NCBI GenBank assembly: GCA_022702545.1
Contig: JAHRBC010000002.1
Location: 372,001 to 436,000 of the forward strand
Source: Phycomyces nitens
Taxonomy: Eukaryota > Mucoromycota > Mucoromycetes > Mucorales > Phycomycetaceae
Direction of reading: 5' to 3'
DNA length: 64,000 nt
Position 1 is the first letter of the stretch; every line of letters begins with the position of its first letter. Made by a program: the position numbers and the translations under genes. The notes beneath the pieces were generated by a model. The model had not been told where the DNA came from. It saw nothing but the letters and a program-made list of their open reading frames with translations, and searched no databases. Positions 47,433 to 59,900 of the stretch are shown here, in pieces.

Positions 47433-49286
47433 TTACAAGAAAGTCTTGACGTGGGTCTCGCAGATGCTGCGGAGCTTGGCATCCAACTCCTTGGAGATGA
47501 CACCCTTGGAGCGGATCTCATCGAGCTCGGCCTGGTGCTGGGTCTTGACGTAGCTGACAAAGTCCTTCTCCCAGTCGACAACCTTACCGACGGGCAACTT
47601 GTCGAGGAAACCGTTGACACCGGCAAACACAATGGGGACCTGGACCTCAATGGAGAGAGGAGTGTACTGGGGCTGCTTGAGGAGCTCGGTGAGACGGGCA
47701 CCACGGTTAAGCAAGAACTGGGTGGAGGCATCGAGATCAGAACCGAACTGGGCAAAGGCAGCAACTTCACGGTACTGGGCCAAGAAAAGCTTGAGGGAAC
47801 CAGCGACCTGCTTCATGGCCTTGGTCTGGGCAGCGGAACCGACACGGGAGACGGACAAACCGACGTTAATGGCGGGACGGACACCCTTGAAGAAGAGCTC
47901 GGCTTCCAAGAAGATCTGACCATCAGTGATGGAAATGACGTTGGTAGGAATGTAGGCAGACACATCACCACCCTGGGTCTCAATGATGGGAAGGGCGGTC
48001 ATGGAACCGTAACCGAAAGCCTTGTTCATCTTGGCAGCACGCTCCAAAAGACGGGAGTGGAGGTAGAAGACATCACCAGGGTAGGCCTCACGACCGGGGG
48101 GACGACGAAGCAAAAGGGACATTTGACGGTAAGCAACGGCCTGCTTGGACAAATCATCGTAGATGATGAGGGAGTGGCGACCGTTGTCACGGAACCATTC
48201 ACCAAAAGCAGCACCAGAGAAGGGAGCGAGGTACTGGAGAGGGGCGGCCTCAGAGGCAGTGGCGGCAACGACAATGGTGTACTTCATGGCGTCGTTCTCC
48301 TCGAGGGTACGGACCAACTGGGCAACAGTGGAGCGCTTCTGACCGACGGCGACGTAGATGCAGTAAAGCTTCTTGGACTCATCGGAACCGTTGTTCCAGT
48401 TCTTCTGGTTGAGAATGGTGTCGAGAGCGACAGCGGTCTTACCGGTCTGACGATCACCAATGATCAACTCACGCTGACCACGACCAATGGGAACCATGGA
48501 ATCAACAGACTTGATACCAGTCTGCATGGGCTCGTTGACAGAGTGACGGGGCAAAATGCCGGGAGCCTTGACCTGGACACGCGAACGGCCAACGGTCTCA
48601 AGAGGACCCTTACCATCAATGGGGTTACCGAGGGCATCGACAACACGACCCAAGATACCAGGACCAACGGGAACATCGACAATGGCACCGGTACGCTTGA
48701 CAGTGTCACCTTCCTTGATCAAACGATCGTTACCAAAGACGACAATACCGACGTTGTCGGCTTCCAAGTTGAGGGCCATACCCTAATAATATAATAATAA
48801 CAAGGTGAGTTGGCTTTCTAGACGGACAATTGTCCTCAATTGGTAACTATGTGTGCGTACCTTGAGACCGCTGGAGAACTCAACCATCTCCTCGGCCTGG
48901 ACGTTCTTCAAACCATAGACACGGGCAATACCATCACCAATGGACAATACGCGACCAGTCTCCTGGAGATCGACATCAGCAGAGGCACCGAGAATACGCT
49001 GCTCGAGGATTGAGGAGACCTCGGCGGTGGAAGGCTTTGAGGATGCAAAGCGGGCAGCAACAGTGGCAGCACCGACATTGACACGGATCTATGAGGCAAT
49101 AATGGGGGAGGTCGTTCAATATATAAAATGTAGCTGTCGGGGAATGTACAATAGCTGGCTCGTGTCGTGCGTCGTCTATGCTACGTCTAGGAACAATAAA
49201 GAATGCACGAAATTACTCACAGCCGGAGTAGCCTTGGAAAAGACAGCAAGTGCAGGGCGTGCGACGCGAGCAGCGTTTCTCAACAT
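47433..49286 (-). CDS. ATP1: Mitochondrial F1F0 ATP synthase subunit alpha
   Basis: Three exons (49286-49221, 49088-48861, 48782-47433) give 547 residues. The first exon ([22 protein letters not shown]) is an Arg/Ala-rich matrix-targeting presequence. The mature part starts with the alpha beta-barrel ([19 protein letters not shown]) and has the P-loop [15 protein letters not shown] near 48420, [20 protein letters not shown] and the C-terminal helical domain. Alpha subunits bind nucleotide at non-catalytic sites and pair with beta in F1. Codons are strongly biased toward C-ending forms, unlike neighbours, as expected for a highly expressed gene. That bias also creates a long meaningless open frame on the other strand. 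Confidence 0.98.
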
Positions 49287-49815
49287 GATAAATAGTGTCG
49301 CAGGGGTGGATGAGGAGGGGTTAGTGTGTAGGGCGGCTGTTTTGGGTAAGGAAAAAATATGATCGGCCGGGGATGTTTAAGTGACTGCTATCCGGCCCCG
49401 GGCGAGCTGATTCTCTCGAACAGCCCCCCTGCGCGAAACAGCCTGTCAGACAGAATGGAAGATGAACTGGTTTGTGTGCCGTAGAATGCCGGACATGTGC
49501 GGCCGGAATGGTTCCATTCCTGGCCCTTATGCTTTGTCAGAAAAGCCAATCAAAAAAAGAAGAAAAAGAACAAAGTTTACCCCGAAGATTACGAAGATAT
49601 GATCTTTCATGGCGGACATACGGAAAATCTTATTGTCCCTTATTGAATCCGCCCATTCGGCCAATGGGTCTTTGGGCCATCGTCTTGTCAAACAAAAGAG
49701 GACTAGATTGCTTGGTATAGTATAGGGTATAATTTACCCGGATTTTTCTATATTTCAATCGCTCTGTTTCCACAATTTTTCTCCTCCATCTTTCTCTTTA
49801 CATAACATTCTACAT
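49287..49815. promoter_or_regulatory. Bidirectional promoter region of ATP1 and the Sec14-like gene
   Basis: The two genes start away from each other across about 530 bp. CCAAT occurs at about 49546 and inside the near-palindrome CCCATTCGGCCAATGGG (49652-49668). HAP complexes often control respiratory genes through CCAAT, so a role for ATP1 is plausible but inferred. GC-rich blocks (CCGGCCCCGGGCG near 49392) are also unusual for local intergenic DNA. Confidence 0.45.
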
Positions 49816-51016
49816 ATGAACATCTTTCGCTCAAAGGCAGTTACCAGCGCACCAGAAAAGGCACCTGCGAACAATTTGGGTCCTGTAACCCACAAACCAA
49901 TCCTGACACCTCCAGGAGACTACACACCAATCGTACACCCTCCTCTTGACGGCACTCAGGTCAAGAAGCTCAATGATTTGCGTGCCTATATTACCCAGAA
50001 CATGCTCCCAGAGACAGATCCCTATTACCCAAATGAAAAGGGATTTCTGACAGACGCCACGTTGAAGCGGTACTTGCGTGCTCGCAAGTGGGATTTTGAG
50101 GTAATGTGTCACCACAATGCTTTAGCGTCTCTAATTCTCTTTCCTAGGCCGCAAAGAATATGCTCGAGAACACTGTGAAATGGCGCCGTGGGTATAAGCC
50201 AGACACCTTGGACCCAGACTACATTAAGCCTGAGGTAGGTTTCCTAAAAACAACATAATGCTGCTTAGCTTGTTATACCCATGTGTCCGTCCACGCGATT
50301 AAGAACAAATTGTCTTATTACACAGGCCGAGACTGGCAAGATGTACTTTAATGGCTTTGATAACTGTGGTCGTCCTGTATGGATTATGCGCCCAAGACTC
50401 CAGAATTCAAAAGACGCAGAGCGACAAATAAAGCATGTCGTCTATAGTCTGGAAAGAGGCATTCGTCTTATGCCAGCAATGGTCGAGAACATTGCAATCA
50501 TTGTGGACTTTAAAGAGTCTTCCGCTTCCCACAACCCCAGTGTTGCAACCTGCAAGAAATTCCTCGACATTCTTGCCAACCACTACCCCGAGAGACTAGG
50601 TAAGTCAATTGGGCTTCCTTGTGGCCTTTGACTAACTGTTTATTAGGCATTGCATTTGTCGTGAAATGTAAGTAGTAATAGTAATAGTAATAGTTATTTG
50701 GTTTTGGTGCCAGAGCCTGCTTTTATTGATATTGTCTTTAATTATAGCACCCTGGTTCTTCTTTGCAACATTCAAGATCATCTCGCCATTCATGGACCCA
50801 ATTACAAAACAAAAAATCAAATTTGTATATGATACAGATGGTAAATCCGATACCAAGAGCACCACAAACGAATGGGTCCACCTCAAGGACTATATTCCTT
50901 CCAACCAACTCGAAACAGACTTTGGAGGAGACTATCATTTCTCATATGAAATCGAAACATATTGGAATGATCTTTTGGATAAAACCGGCCGGCCATACAA
51001 GCTGATCGAGTATTAA
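49816..51016 (+). CDS. Sec14-like CRAL-TRIO lipid transfer protein
   Basis: Five exons (49816-50100, 50148-50234, 50326-50599, 50647-50667, 50748-51016) keep phase and give 311 residues. The N-terminal CRAL-TRIO helical region includes LTDATLKRYLRARKWDFE, AAKNMLENTVKWRR and YKPDTL. The lipid-binding domain shows MVENIAIIVDFKESSASHNPS split over residues 190-210, HYPERLG and FFFATFKIISPFMDP, then KIKFVYD. Sec14 relatives exchange phosphatidylinositol and phosphatidylcholine between membranes. Exon 4 is only 21 bp (encoding GIAFVVK), and skipping it would remove the strand before the hydrophobic gate. The ending near HFSYEIETYWNDLL is conserved in fungal homologues as I recall. Confidence 0.92.
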
Positions 51017-53212
51017 CATAACATTTTGGCATTACACGTGTTACCCTTCTATCTTTCTGTTAATCTTATGATGTACATACTGCTTAAATAGTGCTGTAAC
51101 GAGGTTGAGTCGAGCCAAGTGCTTTTGACCACGCATTTTTCTTTTTTTCTTTTTTCATCAAATTTACATATTCTTTCTTTCTTTTTCATCCATACACCCC
51201 CATATATTTATTTACTATTTTTTTAAAAACAAAAAAAATTGTATTCTAAAACATTCAATATTTTTTAAAACACAATATTGACATACAAAATAAATAAAAA
51301 CATTTTTATAGAACAAAAAAAAAGATAATGGCCTTTTTGTCATGGCAACTGCCGAAATAACGCATGTTAATTTATACTTTTATACTTCTTTAACTGATAA
51401 CAATAACAATACTTTTTTACTTATTTGCATGTTCCCCGGATATACGGGAAATTAAGCCCACGAATAAGGGTTAATTTGCCTAGTTGGTCCGGAATTTCTC
51501 CATGAAAATTACTCGGCCCCCTTTTTGAGTTGCAAGGTATTCTAGAAAATTGGCTGGGTAAAAACACACACACACACAACAGAGAGAGAGAGAGTTTAAA
51601 CTTTGCTGCCGCAGCACTCTAAATATTTTTTTTAGTTTTAATTGAAACTCACCCCTTTAGGTTTACATAAATAGAGAATTATGTGACAATGTGATTAGGA
51701 TATATGCATACATAATTGTAATTCTGGAATTATGTAATTGTGTAATTGTGTGATTGTGTAATTGTGTAACAGTTAAAGCAGAATAAATATATTTAACATG
51801 TTATTTCTCATGATGGTATTGATAATATTCTTGAAATATGCAATGCTATATTTCCTCTAATTTCAAACAATCTTTTTTTATTATTATTATTATTATTTAT
51901 CTTGGTCTGTATAAGATCCCACAGAGATACGAATTAAAACTCACACTCAAATCATGTGATTTCTCATTTTTTATACCTCTCTAAAAAACCATTTGTTCCA
52001 AGCCTACGATTGAGCCAACTGTCTAGATTTATTTAAAAATTAAAAATTAAAAACTAAAGAGTATGGCTCAGAGGGGCCTATGCCACATCTCTTGTCTTCA
52101 TATTGTCAATGCTCATTTTATTCAATATCCGTAGGTGCTTGAAAACTGGCCTACAAAGTCCAATTTTTACAGTCTGTGAAATAATTCTTGGTTTTTGAAC
52201 TATATATATATATATTTGTTTTTATGGGTGAAATTCTTATAGATATGGAGAGATACTGCAAGTGCATATCCCAAGAAACACAACGACATTGCCAAGCTTA
52301 TAAATGAGCGAAAGTAATGTATTCTAGGCAATGAAATGAAGAGTAATCGTTCAGCAACACTTTGAGATCTCGCATTCTTTTTTGTCCGACACAATGGATC
52401 ATCCAATCTCCAAGTCTACAATTCAGAAAACTATTTGTAGAATCACCATGAATTTTTGCCAAGGTGTATAAATGTTACATTCCTTCAAAGTAAATTGAAG
52501 AAAAAAAAAGCCAATTAGCATGTGGAAATTACTCCAATGAAGCCAAACTGAGATTGGATCATGTCATTTGGAGATGTCAAGATTCCTGCTTTTTTTTCCC
52601 AAGACAGAAATACAATACACAAAATACGATGATTATTCTCATCTATATAGTAATTGGTACATTCTTGCTACAAGCACAAATAATGGTTCAAGTATACCTA
52701 TAAAGTATTAATGATTGAGACAGAATTACAATGATCTATTTGACCTTGCTGCCAAAATACCAGACGTGTCAATTAGTTCATCATGATTCCGTCCGAACCC
52801 TTAATATTTTATCAGACAAGATATCCCTTTTTTATTTAATAGCAATTTAAATGCCCGATACACGCATATGTACTCTGACATATCAAACAAGTGAGCGTAA
52901 AACTCTCAAGACATGCAAAGCCGTTATTTACTTTGACCTTAATAATTCAACATATTTTGCTTACTAGAATATTTTGGATGAAATTATATTTATTCTTCTC
53001 TTTCCCATGTTTAAATTATTATTTTTTACATTCCACAAAAATCATCGTGGCCATTAAAAGCAAGACCAACCTTGAAGATTACCTAAAAGCCAAGATTACT
53101 AGTTTTATATAAAAATATAAAAGCAAACATTGTGCTCAAATGGCACATTGTCCAATGAGTGTTAAATCCTTTTGATTGATTGGCCTAGCATATAATCACA
53201 TTCAGCCGTTCT
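51017..53212. other. Gene-poor AT-rich region
   Basis: No gene family is recognisable. It contains CA repeats and a GA run near 51565-51595, a TGTGTAATTG-type short repeat near 51720-51765, an ATT run near 51883-51898 and (TA)n near 52201-52215. A block near 52065-52085 resembles one at about 8751-8780. Confidence 0.45.
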
Positions 53213-53765
53213 TTATTGTCGAGTCTCCCATTCATTCTTAGCATGCCGAGCTGCTGCCTCCATTCGCTCCATGAATTCAGTTTTTGCACATGTATCAGTA
53301 TTGACACGAGATAGTAGCTCATTGTCATGTTGTGCAAGCACCTTTCTTTTTGACTTGTCTGCATAGGCAGTTAATTCCATCTTGTATAAACCGCAATCCA
53401 TAGTGGACATTAAAGGAGACAAAAAGTAATAACGTGGATGAGCAAACTCTGAACCTGGCTCGGTATTCTTGAGCTGGACTGCAGGTACAACAATTGGACT
53501 TGTCTTGTCGGCTGGGTTTTCCAATTTGGCCTCAATATAAGGTTCTGGGGTCCCTACAGATCGATGCATTTGAACCAGCCATGAATAACTAGTGATGCTT
53601 ATTAGACAATAAAGAACGGCTTGTATCAGAAACATACTGTGCCCCAAGCTGCTCATTCTTGGCATTGATTGCAAAACTCGCAGCCAGGTCCTCAAAGTGT
53701 CTGGACTTTTTAAAGTGGGGTTCCTTGACCTTTTTATCAAATAAACAACCACACGAGAAATCCAT
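53213..53765 (-). CDS. Unknown conserved-looking small protein
   Basis: Two exons (53765-53638 and 53588-53213) separated by a 49-bp GT-AG intron give 167 residues. The N-terminus MDFSCGCLFDKKVKEPHFKK contains a CxC pair that could be acylated (inference), and there is no membrane segment. The middle includes EPYIEAKLENPADKTSP and PRYYFLSPLMSTMDCGLYKM. The C-terminus is a charged helix (FMERMEAAARHAKNEWETR). It has soluble, ordered-looking composition and a start close to and divergent from CCH1 (about 175 bp apart). I cannot name a family. Confidence 0.62.
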
Positions 53766-53939
53766 CGTTAATCAAATGTCTAAAAGGCACATTATGTTTC
53801 TGCCCAACTTGACCCAAAGACATCCTTTTTTTCCCATAAGATCGTCACAAAAGATAGTCCCCCTTTAACTACTACTGCATTTTTTTTTAGTTCAGCTCAT
53901 TCTTTGGCTGGATATCCTTACTTTCCTTCTGGTTAAAAG

Positions 53940-56900
53940 ATGAATCCCTTGGAAAGTGTACCTGGATCAAGTCGGCTACTAACCGTGGATACAGCGATAG
54001 ATCAAGCTCGCCCAAGCTCTTCTTTTACAAATGACCGTCAAAGCTCAAATGGTCCCTTGTCCTTTATTCATACTCAATATCCGCCATTGACTCGAGATAG
54101 ACTAAAGAAAAAGAATATGTTGGATGTCATTTTACACCAAAGGATCAAGACGAATAAATCACACCTTTCTCGCAGGCGAAGTATATCAAACGGAAATATA
54201 TCTCGTTGTCTATACAATGATGACAATAAACCCATCAGAATAGCCAGCCCAAATAGTCGAGATAGCAGTCTTGATGTCTCTGATTCAGAAACCTCAATGC
54301 TACCCGTCAACTCAACAGCAGAATGTGGCCAGGAAGAGCAATGTGTAAAATATGCCGAATCACATCTCGACAACGAATACACAGAACTAATTGGCAGCTA
54401 TAGAGAAAAAACACATACCGAGCTTTCCAATCTCCAAAGCAACCATTGCCGGTTGGATAGCACCAAAAGCTCACATAACTGTGGACATCGAAACCCAAGA
54501 AGATTATTTGGAGCAACAAATACACGAGAATCTACTCAGAGACCATCTCGGCGGTTCTCTAGGATCCTTGAAGTATCAGTATCTCATCTTATAAAGAATC
54601 GAGTCTCGATGGGTCAGTTTCGACCATCCTCGATCAATAGTCCCATGTGGAAAACAGTGATTGATTATATCACAATGGCATCGTCCAGGGTTTTAGATGG
54701 CCGAGCATGTGAACCACTCATTACCAGGCCTCCAATTGAAGACATGCTTACACTATTGGAATACTACAAAAAGATGCATGCCCATAATAGTCTCAGACTT
54801 CATTTGCATGATAATAAATTCCCAGACTCTCCAACTTCACGGATATCTACTGAATCTCGCCATTCCAGTAACTCTTTGGGCAAAGATGTGTCTGCTAAAG
54901 TCTCGAACAATCCAGATTTACAATTGGACACAGTGCTTATAGATTCTAAAAGTAAAGGCAAAGAGCCTGCTGCTGCACATCCACTAGAAATAGGAACTTC
55001 TACACGTAAGTATTACTTGTTAGATACATATATACCTAGTATTTTACTAGTGTTTTAGTTTAATATTTAGCCTGATATTTCTGTAGCCTCAAAAAATCCT
55101 CCGAATATTCTCAAACCCAACGACGACAATGATGATCAATTACAGAATTCTCAGCCTGCAAATTGGCATGAACATGTATTAACCAATGCCCACAAAAATG
55201 AAATATTCTATCCAAAAGAGACAAATCCAAAACACAATATATCCATAACTTTTGAAGGCTGGTCTTGTGGGTTATTTAGTCCAGTCTCCAGAGTAAGGTT
55301 TCGGCTATGGAAGATAATTGGATCAAGGTATGCTTTGGACATTTCTGAATTGTGTATACCTTATAAATCATTTTACAAGGTGGTTTGATCCGCTCATGTT
55401 TTTGCTTTTGTTCTTGCAATGGACGGTCTTGTCTGCCATGAATATCAAGAGTCCAAGCGAGAAAAACACATTGGGCCTTCCGAGTCAGCAGATACTTTTA
55501 GTTATCAATATCATATTTACGTGAGTGAGATTTATTTGGCACTATTGCTTGGCTTTGACTCTAACCGGATTAAATTAAATATTAGCTTGGAAGCTATAGC
55601 AAAAATCATTGTGTATGGATTTGCGCTCACTTTTCATTCAAAGTCAAGGCCTTCAATAAGCTCATTCTTTGGCACAGAACTCAAAATAATTTATAATCGG
55701 TTTTTATGCACAAAGAAACAAAAAGACTCTTTGAATCTGACGAGCAATACTTTTGGGCAACATACATTGCCATCATTTGCCTGGAATTTGGTTTCTCCGA
55801 AAGATACCACTAGTAGATCCAGAGCCAGTGTGACTCCATCTCCAGTCAAGGCATATCTCAATGAGCAAATCCCTCCCTGGGTAAAGACACAGAACTGTTT
55901 CTCAGATAATTCGGATAAAAATCCGAGCTACCAAGGTTCTTTATCTGTGAATGAAGAAGCCGATCACCCAAATTATTCCAATACACATGTTTTCGGAAAA
56001 TCTGATTATGGTCCCATACACTCGCCTTTGAAAGACACTTTTAATTCAGAAACCAAAGAAAACATAGACCACCTAAAACTAGTCCACTATCCATACCTAA
56101 GCCGTGTCGCAAATGTGTTGGACTTTGTAGCCTTGACGTTTTATTGGGTTGGTGTAGCCAACATGGCGACTGAACGGAGACGTTGGTCTTTAGTCTTGGG
56201 ACTTTCATCGTTGAGAGTCCTACGTTTTCTCGTTATTACCGAAGGAACATCCGTAAGCATAAATCCCTATATTACATTCTATTGTATTGCGTCTTGATAG
56301 AATGTGTGTAATTATAGGTTATCATGCAATCGCTCCAGACCAGCTTTGATATTCTTTGCAATGTCGTGGGCTTCTTTGCATTCTTCATGTTCTTATTCTC
56401 TCTTATGGGTCTCTTTTTATTCACCAATTCCTTTTCTCGGAGATGTGCTGTGCTACCTGGCGGTGATTTAGGCAAAGACATGACGGGTAAGTATAGACTC
56501 GAGTAGGCTATTAGATTTACCATGATCCTAAACCTCATTATAGATATCATTTACATCAACCCGAGGGCACCCTGCAATAGCTACTATGATCTCGATGGAA
56601 ATAAACAGATGAATGTCTACGATATTAATATTGGAGAGTTTGTTGACATTGTTACAAGCGATGGATATACATGCCAGACTGGCCAGATATGTTTTCAGGA
56701 CGAGAACAATCGCCCCGGGTGGACTTATATTAGCTACAATAACATTTTTTACACGATGCTCAACATATTTACCGTCATATCAACTGAAGGCTGGACTGAT
56801 TTGATGTATATGAGCCAAGATGCAGTATCTTCTTCTGGAGCAGTACTCTATTATTGCTGCTGTATTTATTTGATGACATTTATTATGGTTCCCATGTTTA

Positions 56901-59900
56901 TTGGTAAGTACATGATCATAATATATTGCTGTTGCTGTTGTCTGTTTATTCATTAATTTATTATCAATATTCTTAAAAAAAGCTGCTATTACGACTTCGT
57001 TCTCTCATGCTCGATGTAGCATGCGTCAAAGTGCATTCTCAAATCGAAACCAAAAACCAGCAACGGTATCCAAATCTCGGATGAACAAGACCAGCGAAGC
57101 CAATGATTTCATATTGACTAATATTGGTGACTCTCTTGAACTGTCAAGTAAAGCATCAGATACCCTACCAGATTTAAAGAGGTGGCCAGTACGTTGTGTC
57201 CAGAGCCGATGGTTCTGCTATATCAGTAATGCCCTGATAATTCTTAACGTCATGGCAATGGGGTTCTATAGCTCAACTCTCGAAGAATCAAATCTAATGC
57301 TATTTGGTATGTTGAATACAAAGTATATCTATTGCTAGGATAAACTAACAGTATTTTTATGTGTATATATATATATAATTGTGCGCCTTGTACAAATAGA
57401 TTCTGCTGGGCGAGTGTTTACTTTTGTCTTTACAGGTGAAATCATGCTTCGAATCATGGGTTCCAATAACTGGAAGTCGTTTTGGATGCGTTATAATATC
57501 CTTTTTAAAAAAATCTTATCAGAAAAAAAAAGTACTTTATTTCTTGGATCCTTTGGAAATTTATTTCTTTAACACTTGGTTTTGGGAATATTTACACAAC
57601 AGAATTGATTTTATAATCGTTTTGGGGACCTTGGCTAACCAGATCGACAGTGTCCGGAACAGCCAGCTGAATCGTTACTTGTATATATTTGCTGTCTCTC
57701 GATCGTATCGCCTTGTCTATATATTCCCAAGAGTCATAAAGTTACTGGTAAGACAAATATATATATATATATTTATAGACGGACCTGATTCGCTTACTCT
57801 TTCATGATCTTGAACTTTTAGTCGAGTGTTATTTCTGATGGACAAGGTATCCGGAATCTGACATTCTTTACATTTCTTGTTCTATCTTTGCTTTGTCCTA
57901 TATCAATGCAGCTATTCGGAGGCGATTTTGTATCGGCAGAAGATGTAGATGAGCCTGGGATGCGATTTGATAACTTTTATCAATCGTTCTTGTCTATATT
58001 CCAGGTATGTTGCCGGTATACCTGTATTATTAACTTGAACCTTCTTTATTTTATTTTTTGGTGAATTACAGATAACGACCGGAGAAAACTGGACGGTGAG
58101 TGTGAATCAAGTATTGATTCCAAAGTTGGCACTGAATACTTTTGTTAAAGGATATCTTGTATGATACAATGCAAAGCCAAGCATACGCTTCAGTTGTGTA
58201 TGCTGCTGTGTACATGATAATCTTGTATTTTATAGTACATTGTGAGTGAAACTTGCAAGACTTTGACAGGAACCTTTTTCCAACTAACCTTTGAAAAAAA
58301 AATCCCATAGATATCGTACTCAATCTTTTTATTGCTGTAATTATTGAAAACTTTGAACTTGATGAGGACGAGATCAGAGAGATACAAATCAAAAAGTATA
58401 TTCGGCACCACAGATGGCAACCCGAGTACTATCAAATAGATTCAATCAGTCAGTAAGTTGTTGTAAGACAGTTATTCTCAATGTCGTTTTTTATAATATT
58501 ATCGTCCTTCTGATATCATTCCCAAGATTTTTGCTGCCTTTTTTTGTTGCAAAAAAGAACCCTAGGCTCCACATAAAAGATATGCCCCACCATCTTGTAC
58601 TGCCTTTGAATAAGGACAGGTTCAAGCTATTCTATACAAAGGAGTATATCCAAAACTCTGATGCTGAAGAAAAAGGTTTTTGTAAAAATGAAAGGACCAA
58701 GGAACAAAGAAGGTCTTCGACCTACTTGGCAAAGGCAATCGAGAGAAAGTCTTCGGTTGTGTAAGATAACCATGAAACCAATTCCAAACTATATAGAATG
58801 CTCAAGATTATGTGTCGTGTAGATCTACGCTTAGTTCAAGAATCCATACACCTTTTCTGGGAACATCCTATGACGAGAACCCAGAGGATGAAAAGCCTTT
58901 GGTGAAATATGGAGACGAATACGAAATCAATGTCGCAAATGAAAACAAGGACGTTATACTCGAAAATCTCGATGCTTTTAAATCAATGCTTTTCTTCAAA
59001 TCTGACGGCATGACTCGTAGACTATGTAAAGAACTCTCCACGTCTTCATTTTACCAATGGAGTATAATGGGATTTCTTTGCATCAGTACAGTCTTGAGCA
59101 TCTGGACGGATGAATTTTACCGACAAAATGAACCAAAGGCAGCAGCGATTATAGAGATAGTTCAGGATATACTCTTGGGAATCTTTTGGATTGATTTTTT
59201 GATTCAAGTGATTTCTGATAGCCTTATTGTGCTTCCAGAGGCATATTTGCGCAAGGGCTGGAATATTATAGATCTGTCAACGCTTCTGGGACAGACCGGC
59301 TGCTCTGTGTTCTTGGCAGGAGAGAAACGCAGCAAGTTCCTCCGCGTAATTCGTACCGTTCGCTCTATTCGAATCATGTACTATGTCAGCGGGATGCGAG
59401 TAATTTTTCTTGACATTGTGCATGTTTTCCCAAAGCTCTTTGATGCCGTGACACTCAATCTTTTGGTATTTATTCCATTCGCTATATATGGCTCATACAT
59501 CTTTGGTGGGCGGTTTTTGCGGTGCAATGATGAAAGTGCACCGTTTATGACCGAGTGCTATGGTGAATTCCGTTCTGAGGATAAAGATACAAGACACATC
59601 ACCCTTCCGCGCGTGTGGCATAATCCTTATGACTATTCATATGACAACTTTGGTAAATCGCTGCTGCACCTGTTTGAGTGCGCCTCTGGAGAAGGATGGG
59701 CAAGTACCAAAGGCAGATTTAGCTTCACAGCTTATATTCTAAGTAAAATGTTGAGATGTCATAGGTTTCCTCGCTGTTCTCGGCCATGAGTGTGCCTGCC
59801 GAGAAGAATGAGCAGCCTAGATTCGATTGGTCTTCTCCTTCTATTTGGTACTCTCTATACTACATCTGTTTCATGTTTCTCGCCTCATTGTGTTCTATCC

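Noticed and set aside
47451..48794. 447-codon open frame on the plus strand
   Set aside because: It is the exact antisense of the ATP1 main exon. Strong codon bias removes stops on the opposite strand; the translation is Gly/Leu/Asp-rich with no family.
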